Assembly: GCA_937888735.1 (NCBI GenBank)
Contig: CALASN010000151.1
Span: 1 to 49,175, forward strand
DNA from: UBA5499 sp002426275
GTDB taxonomy: Bacteria; Bacillota; DTU084
DNA: 49,175 bases
Direction of reading: 5' to 3'
Within the stretch, counting starts at the first letter, position 1. Every line of letters starts with the position of its first letter. Position numbers and translations under genes: made by a program. Under the pieces are notes generated by a model. It worked only from the letters and a program-made list of their open reading frames with translations, ran no database searches and was not told the origin of the DNA. Shown here piece after piece: positions 26,325 through 35,886 of the stretch.

Positions 26325-27065
26325 ATGTCGTTTCAGGGTAAAACCGCGCTGATCACCGGCGGCGCGTCGGGGATGGGTCTACTTTGCGGCCAGTGTCTGG
26401 CCAGGGAAGGCGCAAATGTGGCATTGCTAGACGTCAATCGGGAGGGACTTGATGCCGCGGCCCGTGGGATCTGCCAAAGCGGAGGCGATGCAATCGGGCT
26501 TCTCACAGATATCCGCGTCTATGCGCAGGTGGAACAGGCTGTCTCCAAGACTGTGGAAGCTTTTGGAAGCGTCGATATCCTGATTAATTGCGCGGGCGGC
26601 GCTTCCCGCAGGGTGCTCAAACGCAGCGAAAGCTTCGAAAACATGCCGGTGGAGGTGCTGGATTGGGGAATAGACGTTAATCTGAAAGGTCCGCTGTATT
26701 GCGCCCGGGCCGTTTTCGGACAGATGATGGGGCAGGGCGGCGGGGTGATCGTCAATTTGGGCTCTATCTCCGGCGAAGAGGGTTCGTTCAGTTCCCCAGA
26801 TTACAGCGCCGCCAAAAGCGGCATGAACGGCCTGACAAAATCGTTAGCGCAGGGCGGCGCGAAGTATAACATTCGTTCGGTGTGCGTATCCCCCGGGCCA
26901 GTACTGACGCGTCCCGGAATGGCGAAAATGACGACGCTGCTGGGCCGCGCCGCCGATCCGCAGGAAATCGTCGATTTTATCTTGTATCTCGTCTCCGACA
27001 AGGCGGCGTTTGTCACCGGCTCCAGCTTTTTGATCGACGGAGGCCGGCATTGTATGGGGCATTGA
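26325..27065 (+). CDS. Short-chain dehydrogenase/reductase (SDR)
   Basis: Classical SDR of 246 residues. The nucleotide-binding TGGASGMG is at residues 11-18, INCAGG follows, the catalytic serine lies in NLGSISG, and the catalytic Tyr160 and Lys164 in YSAAK. The C-terminal VTGSSFLIDGGRHCMGH is the usual SDR ending. Asp at the end of the second strand (LLDVN) suggests NAD(H) preference. AAGGAGAGG precedes the ATG, and the start is 13 bases after the dehydroquinase-like gene, so the two are co-transcribed. It would oxidise or reduce a hydroxyl of the compound handled by its neighbour (inference). Confidence 0.88.
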   Translation: MSFQGKTALITGGASGMGLLCGQCLAREGANVALLDVNREGLDAAARGICQSGGDAIGLLTDIRVYAQVEQAVSKTVEAFGSVDILINCAGGASRRVLKRSESFENMPVEVLDWGIDVNLKGPLYCARAVFGQMMGQGGGVIVNLGSISGEEGSFSSPDYSAAKSGMNGLTKSLAQGGAKYNIRSVCVSPGPVLTRPGMAKMTTLLGRAADPQEIVDFILYLVSDKAAFVTGSSFLIDGGRHCMGH

Positions 27066-27096
27066 GCGAGCGTATTTACGGAAAGGAGTCGTGCGC

Positions 27097-28074
27097 GTGA
27101 AGGCGGTGATAATTCGACAGGATAACCTGTCATGGGAAGAGGTGCCAGATCCGGTTTTGGGAGACAGTGAGGTGCTGGTGGAAATCCACGCCGCAGCTCT
27201 GAACCGGGCGGATTTAATGCAGCGCGCCGGCGATTATCCGCCTCCTCCAGGCTGTCCGGAATGGATGGGATTGGAGATTGCCGGCATTATTCGGGAGGTG
27301 GGCGAAAGAGCGAAAGAAAGCCGCTGGCGGGTAGGAGACAAGGTCTGCGCTCTGCTGGGAGGCGGCGGATACGCCGAATATGCCGCCGTGCGTCACGAGA
27401 TGATCATGCCCATTCCCCCTGGCGTCTCCATGACGGAAGCCGCCGCAATGCCGGAGGCTTTTGCCACCGCGTATCTGAATCTGTTCATGGAAGGCCAGCT
27501 CCAAAGCGGAAATACGCTGCTGATGCATGCTGGAGCCAGCGGGTTGGCCAGCGTGGTGATTCCCATGGCCAAGGCGTTCGGCATTCGTGTGGTGACCAGC
27601 GTGCAGACCACAAGACAGGTGCAGTCTATTGCGCATTTGCACGCGGATTACGTCATAGACGGAGAACTGGAGGATGTGACGGAAGCGCTGCTCCGACAGG
27701 CGGCTGTAAATCCCATCGACGTGGCTATTGACTGCCTGGGAGGGGAAATGATGGGCAAGAGTTTGCCCGCCATGCGGCACGGCGGACGCTGGATCATGAT
27801 CGCCACGTTGGCGGGAGAACTGACGGAGATAAATCTCAAGACGTTATTTAAGAAAAATATTCGGATCATCGGCAGTACCCTGCGTAGCCGCACTCCCGAG
27901 GTTAAAGCGCGGATTCTGGCAAGTCTGGTGAAGGATGTATGGCCTAAGGTGGAGGCGGGGCTGGTGCGCCCCACCATTTACAAAGTACTGCCGATTCAGC
28001 AGGCGGAAGAGGCTCATTCTATCCTGCGGCGGGGCGAGAATGTCGGGAAAGTGGTCTTGACAGTGCGGGACTAG
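27097..28074 (+). CDS. NAD(P)H:quinone oxidoreductase-like MDR protein (PIG3/QOR type)
   Basis: Zinc-independent medium-chain dehydrogenase/reductase of 325 residues. It opens MKAVIIRQDN, shows the family phrase ALNRADLMQRAGDYPPPPG and GLEIAGII, and binds the cofactor through HAGASGLASVVIPMAK. It lacks the structural-zinc cysteines. The GTG at 27097 is chosen over the GTG at 27091 because AAAGGAG at 27082-27088 is then correctly spaced and the family N-terminus MKAV results. Third gene of the AraC-linked operon. Members reduce quinones or enoyl/unsaturated carbonyl compounds; the true substrate is unknown. Confidence 0.85.
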   Translation: MKAVIIRQDNLSWEEVPDPVLGDSEVLVEIHAAALNRADLMQRAGDYPPPPGCPEWMGLEIAGIIREVGERAKESRWRVGDKVCALLGGGGYAEYAAVRHEMIMPIPPGVSMTEAAAMPEAFATAYLNLFMEGQLQSGNTLLMHAGASGLASVVIPMAKAFGIRVVTSVQTTRQVQSIAHLHADYVIDGELEDVTEALLRQAAVNPIDVAIDCLGGEMMGKSLPAMRHGGRWIMIATLAGELTEINLKTLFKKNIRIIGSTLRSRTPEVKARILASLVKDVWPKVEAGLVRPTIYKVLPIQQAEEAHSILRRGENVGKVVLTVRD

Positions 28075-28205
28075 AAATGTCTGTTTTGAATCCGGAAGTA
28101 TTTTAGAGAGGCTAATCCCATGCTCTGAGCAAAGGATAGACTCATCATTTGGCATTCATCAATCAATGGTCAAAAAATTTAAATCCAATAATGTTTGGGA
28201 ACCGC

Positions 28206-28234
28206 TTGCCATGGAGGGCATGATCTGTTAAAAT
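28206..28234 (+). promoter_or_regulatory. Promoter of the ABC-F leader
   Basis: TTGCCA (28206-28211) and the extended -10 TGTTAAAAT (TAAAAT at 28229-28234) are separated by 17 bases. Transcription would start near 28241 and give a leader of about 245 bases before the ABC-F gene. Confidence 0.72.
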
Positions 28235-28273
28235 TAAGTCAGACGCAAGTCTAATTTCAGATAGGGGTGCAAC

Positions 28274-28297
28274 ATGAAGCAGGTGTTTTTTAACTAA
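28274..28297 (+). CDS. Leader peptide (7 residues, MKQVFFN) of the ABC-F gene
   Basis: A very short open frame reading MKQVFFN then TAA, with AGGGGTG (28263-28269) correctly placed 4 bases upstream. Short translated frames at this position are a known device for antibiotic-sensing attenuation ahead of ABC-F resistance genes: a ribosome stalled on the peptide changes the leader fold. The frame and ribosome binding site are seen; translation and drug response are inferred. Confidence 0.55.
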   Translation: MKQVFFN

Positions 28298-28360
28298 TCA
28301 AGTGAAGACCGAAAAGGCTTTTACAAGGGATTTACTATGCCTTTTTGGAGATGATAGTTG

Positions 28361-28447
28361 AAAAACACGAGTTTTAAGCGTTGTGCCATAAAGTTGGCGT
28401 ATACGGCTGTAGTTTAAACACAATGTGTTTTTACTGCAGCTTTTTTT
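28361..28447 (+). promoter_or_regulatory. Transcription attenuator with competing antiterminator, ABC-F leader
   Basis: A long intrinsic terminator lies at 28406-28440: GCTGTAGTTTAAACAC pairs with GTGTTTTTACTGCAGC apart from a two-base mismatch and one G-U pair, and seven T residues follow (28441-28447). AAAAACAC at 28361-28368 is perfectly complementary to GTGTTTTT at 28425-28432, the 3' arm of the terminator, so an alternative antiterminator fold is available. Another possible stem upstream pairs AAAAGGC and GCCTTTT (about 28313-28356). The layout of promoter, short ORF, switch and gene matches ribosome-dependent attenuation. Confidence 0.7.
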
Positions 28448-28485
28448 GTTTTCGCTGTCATCTCCAAAGAAATGGAGGAGATGTC

Positions 28486-30198
<1,713 letters not shown>

Positions 30199-30201
<3 letters not shown>

Positions 30202-30232
30202 AAAGAGAACCTCCCAGCCGGGAGGTCCTCTT
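30199..30232 (-). terminator. Terminator of the coiled-coil gene
   Basis: AAGAG-A-ACCTCCC (30204-30215) pairs with GGGAGGT-C-CTCTT (30220-30232) around a 4-base loop. On the minus strand the stem is followed by TTTTT, so it terminates the leftward gene. On the plus strand there is no T-run after the stem, so it serves the ABC-F gene only as a hairpin. Confidence 0.75.
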
Positions 30233-30243
30233 AAAGTCCAGCT

Positions 30244-30759
30244 TTAGCTGGCCTTATCCTTAGACTGCTCTTTCCGTCTCAGCCTCCGCTTGATCTTTAT
30301 TAATTCGATTCCGTGTTCTCCGTACGCCTCAAAAAACGAACATTGATTATCTTGAAGTTCCTCCAAAGTCTTGCTTTGCTCCAGAAAAAATTTACCGGCA
30401 AGGGCATCCACCTGTATCTGTAAGTGATTCAATGTTTTATTTGTATGTTCACGAAACTCAGTCATCTCTGACTTAAACGCGGAGAGATCAGTTGTCAGGG
30501 CATCCACCTGTATCTGCAAATGATTCAATGTTTTATTTGTATGCTCACGAAACTCAGTCATCTCAGACTTGAACGCGGAGAGATCAGTTGTCAGGACGCT
30601 CACTTGTGACTGTAGATCGTCTAACTTTCCATTAGTGCGGTCGCGGAAGCCAGTCATCTCGTTCTTAAAGCCAGTCATCTCAGTTTTGAACGCGGAGAAG
30701 TCTTTCGTTAATGTCCCAAGATTAGAAGCTATAGATTCCAACAACTGTCTGTCTGTCAA
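30244..30759 (-). CDS. Small coiled-coil protein with tandem 32-residue repeats
   Basis: Cytoplasmic, highly charged 171-residue protein; no known family recognised. A TTG start at 30759 follows AAAGGAGG at 30770-30776 and is preferred over an in-frame start at 30831, which would lie inside poor upstream sequence. The body consists of 32-residue units of the form VDALTTDLSAFKSEMTEFRE plus HTNKTLNHLQIQ. Two are identical at the protein level and one is diverged, with extra TGFKNEM/TGFRD insertions near the N-terminus. The heptad spacing of hydrophobics predicts a long parallel coiled coil, and the tail is basic (IKRRLRRKEQ). Similar proteins are common in Firmicutes as lone genes of unknown function. 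Confidence 0.7.
   Translation of the reverse strand: MTDRQLLESIASNLGTLTKDFSAFKTEMTGFKNEMTGFRDRTNGKLDDLQSQVSVLTTDLSAFKSEMTEFREHTNKTLNHLQIQVDALTTDLSAFKSEMTEFREHTNKTLNHLQIQVDALAGKFFLEQSKTLEELQDNQCSFFEAYGEHGIELIKIKRRLRRKEQSKDKAS
30402..30593 (-). repeat. Two tandem 96-bp repeats inside the coiled-coil gene
   Basis: Units 30402-30497 and 30498-30593 differ at 5 of 96 positions, and all five differences are silent, since the encoded 32-residue units are identical. A third, diverged unit begins at 30594. The repeats are coding, contiguous and without spacers. Confidence 0.9.
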
Positions 30760-31062
30760 AATCTCAACCTCCTTTTTTCGCCTCAAGGGCGTAGCGTACT
30801 GGGGCTTCTCATAATTTAATGATAGCAACAATGGAAAAAAAGGACAACCAGGTTAAAAGCTCGTCAGAGACGATTGGTGCAAACGAGAACTTGTTTTTGA
30901 GTCAAAGCAGATTATTTATATCGTTTTTCTTTTTTTGTTTATCATAAGCAAGTTTTTCGAGACAAGAAATTCATCGGCAAGAAGCAGGAAAACAAAAGCA
31001 AACGCAGAATAATAAAAGTAAGACCACAGAAAGTCCAACATAAAACCAAAAGGAGGGATGTG

Positions 31063-31824
31063 ATGCTGGTCCTTGAACGCAGACAGCTGATCGTCAAGCT
31101 TCTTGAGGAACAGGGCAGCGTTCGGGTTTCAACCTTGGCTGCAATCTATGGTGTGACAGAAGAAACCATCCGCCGGGACCTTGAGGAACTGGAGCGCGCT
31201 GGTTTTCTAAAGCGCACATACGGTGGCGCTGTGGCTTGGAAAGGGACCGGCTACGAATCGCCCTATGACGCCAGACGCGAGCGGCAACTGGATGAGAAGC
31301 TGGCTATCGCGAAGAAAGCGGCAGACTTGATTGCCGATGGGGAAACACTATTTTTAGACGCCAGCACTACCACCTTGTATCTGGCACGGCAGCTTCAAGG
31401 CAAACGTGATTTGGGAATCATCACCAATTCAATCCAAATTGTTTCGGAGCTGGGAGGACAAAAAGGACTTTCCATCATTGCAACAGGAGGAACTCTTAGA
31501 GATAAGTCGCTTTCGTGTGTAGGTCCTCTGGCAGCCAGAGTGCTGCGCGAATATCATCCTGATTGGGCTTTCTTTTCCTGCAAAGGCTTTTCTATGGAGC
31601 GAGGGCTTTTGGATACTAACGATCTGGAGGTAGAGCTGAAGAGGTTGGCCATCGCCAATGCCAGAGCCAGCGTGGCGCTGGTGGATAGCAGTAAATTTCG
31701 GCAACCTGCGCTACTGGAGATCGCGCCTGTGGAGAAAATCACCAAGCTCATCACAGATAAGCTGGAAGGGCGAATGCGGCAAGAACTGGCGAGACTCGGG
31801 GTGGAGGCCTTAGAGGCTTGTTAA
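31063..31824 (+). CDS. DeoR-family regulator of the microcompartment operon
   Basis: Transcription factor of 253 residues. The N-terminal winged helix is intact (VRVSTLAAIYGVTEETIRRD, then LEELERAGFLKRTYGGAV), and the C-terminal sugar-phosphate-sensing DeoRC domain has ETLFLDASTTTLYLARQL, NSIQIVSEL, IIATGGTLRDKSLSCVGP and FFSCKGFSMERGLLDTND. AGGAGGG (31051-31057) precedes the ATG by 5 bases; a GTG one codon upstream is an alternative. It is the first gene of the operon and probably responds to the phosphorylated sugar cleaved by the next gene product (inference). The 300 bases upstream (30760-31062) are AT-rich, and no promoter there is convincing enough to name. Confidence 0.9.
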   Translation: MLVLERRQLIVKLLEEQGSVRVSTLAAIYGVTEETIRRDLEELERAGFLKRTYGGAVAWKGTGYESPYDARRERQLDEKLAIAKKAADLIADGETLFLDASTTTLYLARQLQGKRDLGIITNSIQIVSELGGQKGLSIIATGGTLRDKSLSCVGPLAARVLREYHPDWAFFSCKGFSMERGLLDTNDLEVELKRLAIANARASVALVDSSKFRQPALLEIAPVEKITKLITDKLEGRMRQELARLGVEALEAC

Positions 31825-31848
31825 ATTAATTTAGGAAGGGAATTATCT

Positions 31849-32616
31849 ATGAAGTCTGAGTTTCAAATTAAAGAGGACATTTGTGAAGTAGGCAGGCGGA
31901 TCTATCAGAACGGTTATGTGGCGGCGAATGATGGGAATATCACCGCCAGAATCGGAGAAGACGAGGTGCTGACCACCCCCACTGGAGTGAGCAAAGGGTT
32001 CATGACTCCTCAGATGATCATTAAGGTCAACTTGAAGGGGGAAGTGCTTTCAGGGGATTGGAAGCCGTCTTCAGAGCTGAAGATGCATTTGCGGGTTTAT
32101 CGGGAAAGACCGGATGTGCGTTCTGTGATCCACGCTCACCCGCCGACGGCCACAGGGTTCGCTGTCGCCGGCATTCCTTTGGATAAGTGCGTCTTGCCTG
32201 AGGTGATCATCGCTTTAGGTTCCATTCCCATCGCCCAGTACGGTACGCCATCCACAGAAGAGATTCCAGATGCGGTGATGGAGTACCTGACAGACTGCGA
32301 CGCGGTGCTGCTGGCAAACCACGGCGCTCTCACCGTGGGCACTGATTTATTCAACGCTTATTTCAAAATGGAAACCATGGAGCACTTTGCCAAGATTAGC
32401 CTTGTGGCCAGACAACTTGGTCAAGAGCTTGAGATCCCCAAGCCTCAGGTAGAAAAGCTGTATCAGGTCAGAGAGAAGCTAGGGGTAAAAGGAAAGAATC
32501 CCGGCTGTCAGAATTGCGGCGCTTGCCAGGCCGTCGCCCAGCCGGCAACAGATGATTCCTTGCGGGAATTGGTTGGTAGAATCACTCGGCGGGTACTTTC
32601 AGAACTGGAAAAGTAA
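31849..32616 (+). CDS. fucA: Class II aldolase (L-fuculose/rhamnulose-phosphate type) with encapsulation tail
   Basis: Zinc aldolase of 255 residues cleaving a 1-phospho-ketose to dihydroxyacetone phosphate and lactaldehyde. The active-site set is complete: Glu76 (SSELKMH), His95 and His97 (HAHPPTATG) and His158 (NHGALTVG). After the usual FucA length there is an added tail: a cysteine motif C-x2-C-x2-C (Cys220, 223, 226), then a flexible linker and a terminal amphipathic helix (DSLRELVGRITRRVLSELEK). Such a helix is the hallmark of a microcompartment encapsulation peptide. Together with its place before three shell genes, this says the aldolase works inside the compartment, as in the planctomycete/verrucomicrobial fucose-rhamnose compartments. 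Fuculose- and rhamnulose-phosphate specificity cannot be separated by eye. Confidence 0.88.
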   Translation: MKSEFQIKEDICEVGRRIYQNGYVAANDGNITARIGEDEVLTTPTGVSKGFMTPQMIIKVNLKGEVLSGDWKPSSELKMHLRVYRERPDVRSVIHAHPPTATGFAVAGIPLDKCVLPEVIIALGSIPIAQYGTPSTEEIPDAVMEYLTDCDAVLLANHGALTVGTDLFNAYFKMETMEHFAKISLVARQLGQELEIPKPQVEKLYQVREKLGVKGKNPGCQNCGACQAVAQPATDDSLRELVGRITRRVLSELEK

Positions 32617-32628
32617 AGGATGGTGAAG

Positions 32629-32904
32629 ATGGGAGAGGCAGTCGGTTTAATCGAGGTAAAAGGCATGGTCGCCGCTGTAGAAGCCGCCGACGCGGCCGCT
32701 AAAGCAGCCGAGGTGCAGGTTGTAGGCTGGGAAAAAACCAAAGGCAGCGGCCTTCTGGTGGTTAAATTCCGAGGCGAAGTTGGCGCTGTGCGGGCTGCTT
32801 TGGAAGCTGCGGAGTTTGCTTGCAAGCGATTCACAAGCGTGTACGCCTCGCGGCTGATTTCAAGGCCGGATGCGGGCATCGAACCCATGTTGGGAAGAGA
32901 CTGA
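32629..32904 (+). CDS. BMC-H hexameric microcompartment shell protein 1
   Basis: Single BMC-domain protein of 91 residues (GLIEVKGMVAAVEAADAAAK, GSGLLVVKFRGEVGAVRAAL). The pore loop is KGSG, close to the PduA GSG pore that passes small polar metabolites. The ATG at 32629, preceded by AAAGGATGGTG, is preferred over the ATG at 32620 because it gives the standard MGEAVGLIE start. It is the most diverged of the three adjacent BMC-H genes: the C-terminus lacks the HVIPRPHADxEKILP tail seen in the other two (here SRPDAGIEPMLGRD). It would form facets of the shell. Confidence 0.92.
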   Translation: MGEAVGLIEVKGMVAAVEAADAAAKAAEVQVVGWEKTKGSGLLVVKFRGEVGAVRAALEAAEFACKRFTSVYASRLISRPDAGIEPMLGRD

Positions 32905-32918
32905 GAGGAGGAAACAGA

Positions 32919-33227
32919 ATGGGCGAAGCGTTGGGGATGATTGAAACTAAAGGTTTAGTGGCTGCCATCGTGGCCGCGGACGCCATGGTGAAGGCCGCTC
33001 AAGTCAATATTGTAGGTCGGGAGCAGGTTGGCTCAGGCCTGGTTACAATCTTGGTCCGGGGCGAAGTCGGAGCGGTAAAGGCGGCAACGGAAGCAGGCAC
33101 AGTGGCCGCCAAGCAGTTTGGCGAGCTGATCGCCGTTCACGTAATCCCGCGGCCACATGCGGATGTTGAGAAAATCCTGCCGCAGGAGACGAGCGGCAAG
33201 GCAAATAAAGCTAAGGGGGTAGATTAA
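32919..33227 (+). CDS. pduA: BMC-H hexameric microcompartment shell protein 2
   Basis: Shell protein of 102 residues beginning MGEALGMIETKGLVAAIVAA, with pore loop VGSG and the tail VHVIPRPHADVEKILP. It has an extra C-terminal segment (QETSGKANKAKGVD) that shell protein 3 lacks. GAGAGGAGG lies just upstream of the ATG. It is very close to shell protein 3 in sequence (for example GEVGAVKAATEAG versus GDVGAVKAATEAG), so the pair arose by a tandem duplication. Confidence 0.95.
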   Translation: MGEALGMIETKGLVAAIVAADAMVKAAQVNIVGREQVGSGLVTILVRGEVGAVKAATEAGTVAAKQFGELIAVHVIPRPHADVEKILPQETSGKANKAKGVD

Positions 33228-33229
33228 AA

Positions 33230-33502
33230 ATGGGCGATGCTTTGGGACTGGTAGAGACAAAAGGTTTGGTGGCTGCCATTGAGGCGGCTGACGCTATGGT
33301 CAAGGCTGCGAACGTTAACTTGACAGGTTATGAGAAGATCGGTTCCGGTTTAGTAACCGTTATGGTGCGAGGCGATGTGGGTGCAGTAAAAGCTGCGACC
33401 GAAGCCGGCGGCATGGCTGCCAAGCAACTTGGGGAATTAATCGCTGTTCACGTGATTCCAAGGCCGCATGCGGATTTGGAGAAGATTCTGCCTAAGGCCT
33501 AA
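33230..33502 (+). CDS. pduA: BMC-H hexameric microcompartment shell protein 3
   Basis: Canonical 90-residue PduA/PduJ-like hexamer-forming shell protein (MGDALGLVETKGLVAAIEAA) with pore loop KIGSG and tail VHVIPRPHADLEKILPKA. It starts 3 bases after the stop of shell protein 2 and is probably translationally coupled. It is likely a major facet protein, with the pore passing lactaldehyde-type substrates or products (inference). Confidence 0.95.
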   Translation: MGDALGLVETKGLVAAIEAADAMVKAANVNLTGYEKIGSGLVTVMVRGDVGAVKAATEAGGMAAKQLGELIAVHVIPRPHADLEKILPKA

Positions 33503-33519
33503 GAAAGGCGGCTTAGGAA

Positions 33520-34212
33520 ATGGAAGAGAAAATAATTCAGCTGGTAACTCAAGAAGTTTTAGCGGCCATCAAAGGGGAGAAACCTTGCTGCGGAGCTTGC
33601 GACGGCAAGCGCGGCGATGTTCGGGCACAAGAGCCGGACGGGATCAGGATCGGCGTTTCCGTACGTCACCTGCACCTTTGCGCGGCAGATTTTGCAACCT
33701 TGTTTGGAGCGGATCAAAATTTGGAGCGGGATCGAGATCTGTATCAGGAAGGCGAGTTTGCCTCCAAGCAGGTTGTGGCCTTGGTGGGCCCCAAATTGCG
33801 CTCTTTGGCTCCTGTGCGAGTGTTGGGTCCGCTGCGGAAAGCCACGCAGGTGGAGATTTCCAGGACGGATGCCATCGGTTTGGGACTGAATCCGCCGGTG
33901 AGGCCTTCCGGGAATTTGGAGGGCGCTTCTCTGATCACAATTGTGGGACCCCGGGGTTCGGTCTCTAAACCGGTTGCCATCAGGGCCAATCGCCATATCC
34001 ATATGAGCCCTGCCGATGCCGCGGCCTTTAACGTCACAGACGGCCAGCTTGTCTCAGTTGAGCTCAAAGGCGATAGACCGCTGATTTTTCACGAAGTCCA
34101 AGTGCGGGTGTCGCCTAAATTCCGTTTGGAGATGCATTTGGATACTGACGACGCCAACGCCGTCGGCGTTATCTGCGGGATGCAGGCACGTATAGTCGGG
34201 GGGGCGAGTTAA
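33520..34212 (+). CDS. pduL: PduL-type phosphotransacylase with encapsulation peptide
   Basis: Microcompartment phosphate acyltransferase of 230 residues converting acyl-CoA and phosphate to acyl-phosphate and CoA, which recycles CoA in the lumen. Two PduL domains carry the zinc histidines: His50 and His52 (RHLHL), His159 and His161 (RHIHMSP), with EMHLD (His206) near the end. The N-terminus MEEKIIQLVTQEVLAAIKGE is an amphipathic helix typical of encapsulation peptides. It is followed by Cys23, Cys24 and Cys27 (CCGAC), echoing the CGAC motif in the aldolase tail. It lies between the shell genes and the vertex protein gene, which follows with no gap. Confidence 0.94.
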   Translation: MEEKIIQLVTQEVLAAIKGEKPCCGACDGKRGDVRAQEPDGIRIGVSVRHLHLCAADFATLFGADQNLERDRDLYQEGEFASKQVVALVGPKLRSLAPVRVLGPLRKATQVEISRTDAIGLGLNPPVRPSGNLEGASLITIVGPRGSVSKPVAIRANRHIHMSPADAAAFNVTDGQLVSVELKGDRPLIFHEVQVRVSPKFRLEMHLDTDDANAVGVICGMQARIVGGAS

Positions 34213-34464
34213 ATGTACCTTGGCAAGGTTGTGGGTACGGTTGTCGCTACCCGCAAACAGGAAACGCTTGTGGGCGCCAAGCTGATGTTGGTTGCCCCCT
34301 ATGAGGGCGAAGGACAGACTATGGTGGCGGTTGATACTGTCGGCGCAGGCGTGGGGGAGATTGTGCTTCTTACCATTGGCAATCCCGCTCGCAATGCCGT
34401 GAATAGAGACTCGCCTGTGGACGCTGCCATAGTCGGGATAGTGGATACGGTAGAGCATAGATAA
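34213..34464 (+). CDS. eutN: BMC-P (EutN/CcmL) pentameric vertex protein
   Basis: Vertex protein of 83 residues that caps the shell corners. Family landmarks are YLGKVVGTVVATRKQETLVG at the start, VAVDTVGAGVGEIVLLTIGN in the middle and DAAIVGIVDTV at the end. The ATG directly follows the PduL stop codon. Only one BMC-P gene is present, whereas planctomycete-type compartments usually have three. Confidence 0.94.
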   Translation: MYLGKVVGTVVATRKQETLVGAKLMLVAPYEGEGQTMVAVDTVGAGVGEIVLLTIGNPARNAVNRDSPVDAAIVGIVDTVEHR

Positions 34465-34478
34465 AAAGGGGTGGGCTA

Positions 34479-35873
34479 ATGCAATTCGATGAATCGCGAA
34501 TCGCTTCCATCGTAGAGGAAGTGGTGCGCAATCTCGCCTCTCAGGGTGTGGCCAAGGACACAGCATCCAGGGACGGCGTTTACGATGATCTTGAGACCGC
34601 CATGGCCGCAGTGATTGAAGCCCAGAAGAAGCTGATGGCTCTGCCTTTCGCTAAAAGAGAAGAGTTCATCGCAGCCTTGCGGCAAGCTGGGATCGATCAT
34701 GCCGCAGAGTTTGGCCAGATGGCGCAGCAGGAGACCAAACTGGGTCGGGCTGAAGATAAAAAAGTCAAAAACATCAATTCCGCGCGGCTCACTCCCGGAA
34801 CTGAGGATCTGCCGCGTGAGACTCTAATTGGACCGCATGGGATCAGCATGGTTAAAGGCGGGCCTTATGGGATCATAGTTTCGATTCTGCCCGCAACCCA
34901 TCCCACGGCGATCGTCATCAACCATGCCATCGCCATGGTGGCTTCCGGAAACGGCGTTTTTTTCTGTCCTCATCCCCGCGGTTATCAGTCCAGCCTTTAC
35001 GCCATGCAGGTGATGAACCGTACCATCGTGGAGGCGGGAGGACCGGCGGATTTGATGGTGGCGTTGGCCAAAGGCAGCATGGAGGCGGTAGCTGCCGCCT
35101 GCGCTCATCCGGCGGTAGGCATGGTTGTGGCTACAGGCGGCCCGGGAGTGGTGAATGCGGCGTTGCGCTGCGGCAAGAAGGCTATCGGAGCCGGACCCGG
35201 CAATCCGCCCGCCTTGGTGGATGAGACAGCTGATTTGGGTAAAGCGGCCAGGGATATTTTGGAAGGCGCAACCTTCGACAACAACATTCTTTGTATCGCT
35301 GAGAAGACCATCATTGCAGTCGAGTCCATAGCCGAAGAATTGAAACGCCAATTCTGCAGCCTTCCGGAAGTATACTGGCTCAGTCCGTCTGAAGCCAGCC
35401 AAGTTGAGAAAGCCATCTTTCCGGACGGCAAGCTCAACAGCCAGCTGATCGGCAAAGACGCGGCTTATATTCTGGCCCAGGCCGGGATTAAAGTGGACGG
35501 GAAAATTCGTTTGGCCATCATGGAGACAGGGCCTTCCCATCAATTGGTAGCTACCGAACAGTTGATGCCGGTTCTGCCTTTTGTGCGGGTACGGGATTTT
35601 CAAGCGGGCCTGGAGCTGTCTGTGACGAGCGAGCACGGTGACAAACATACCGCGGTCATTCACTCCAAAGACATGACCAGGGTCGATCGCTTCGCCAGGG
35701 CTTTGGATGTGACGATTTTAGTTGTGAATTCACCATCCGGGGCTGCCTTGGCTGTGGACGGCGAGGGCAAGTACGCTCACACTTTAGCGGGACCTACGGG
35801 CGAGGGCGTCTGCACGCCGCGTACCTTCACCAGGGAAATTCGCGTCACCATCGGCGGTGCCTTCGGCTATTGA
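34479..35873 (+). CDS. pduP: CoA-acylating aldehyde dehydrogenase (PduP/EutE type) with encapsulation peptide
   Basis: NAD- and CoA-dependent enzyme of 464 residues oxidising the compartment aldehyde (lactaldehyde if the aldolase call is right) to acyl-CoA. The catalytic Cys272 sits in TFDNNILCIAEKT. GAGPGNPPALVDETAD and VVATGGPGVVNAAL belong to the nucleotide-binding region. The N-terminal MQFDESRIASIVEEVVRNLA is an amphipathic helix with the usual encapsulation-peptide character, linked to the body by a short variable stretch. GGGGTGGG precedes the ATG. It is the signature enzyme of the operon and supplies acyl-CoA to PduL. Confidence 0.94.
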   Translation: MQFDESRIASIVEEVVRNLASQGVAKDTASRDGVYDDLETAMAAVIEAQKKLMALPFAKREEFIAALRQAGIDHAAEFGQMAQQETKLGRAEDKKVKNINSARLTPGTEDLPRETLIGPHGISMVKGGPYGIIVSILPATHPTAIVINHAIAMVASGNGVFFCPHPRGYQSSLYAMQVMNRTIVEAGGPADLMVALAKGSMEAVAAACAHPAVGMVVATGGPGVVNAALRCGKKAIGAGPGNPPALVDETADLGKAARDILEGATFDNNILCIAEKTIIAVESIAEELKRQFCSLPEVYWLSPSEASQVEKAIFPDGKLNSQLIGKDAAYILAQAGIKVDGKIRLAIMETGPSHQLVATEQLMPVLPFVRVRDFQAGLELSVTSEHGDKHTAVIHSKDMTRVDRFARALDVTILVVNSPSGAALAVDGEGKYAHTLAGPTGEGVCTPRTFTREIRVTIGGAFGY

Positions 35874-35886
35874 GGAGATTAGACTG

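Noticed and set aside
30402..30700. Regular repeats that might suggest a CRISPR array
   Set aside because: Units are contiguous, 96 bp, without spacers and fully coding for a coiled coil.
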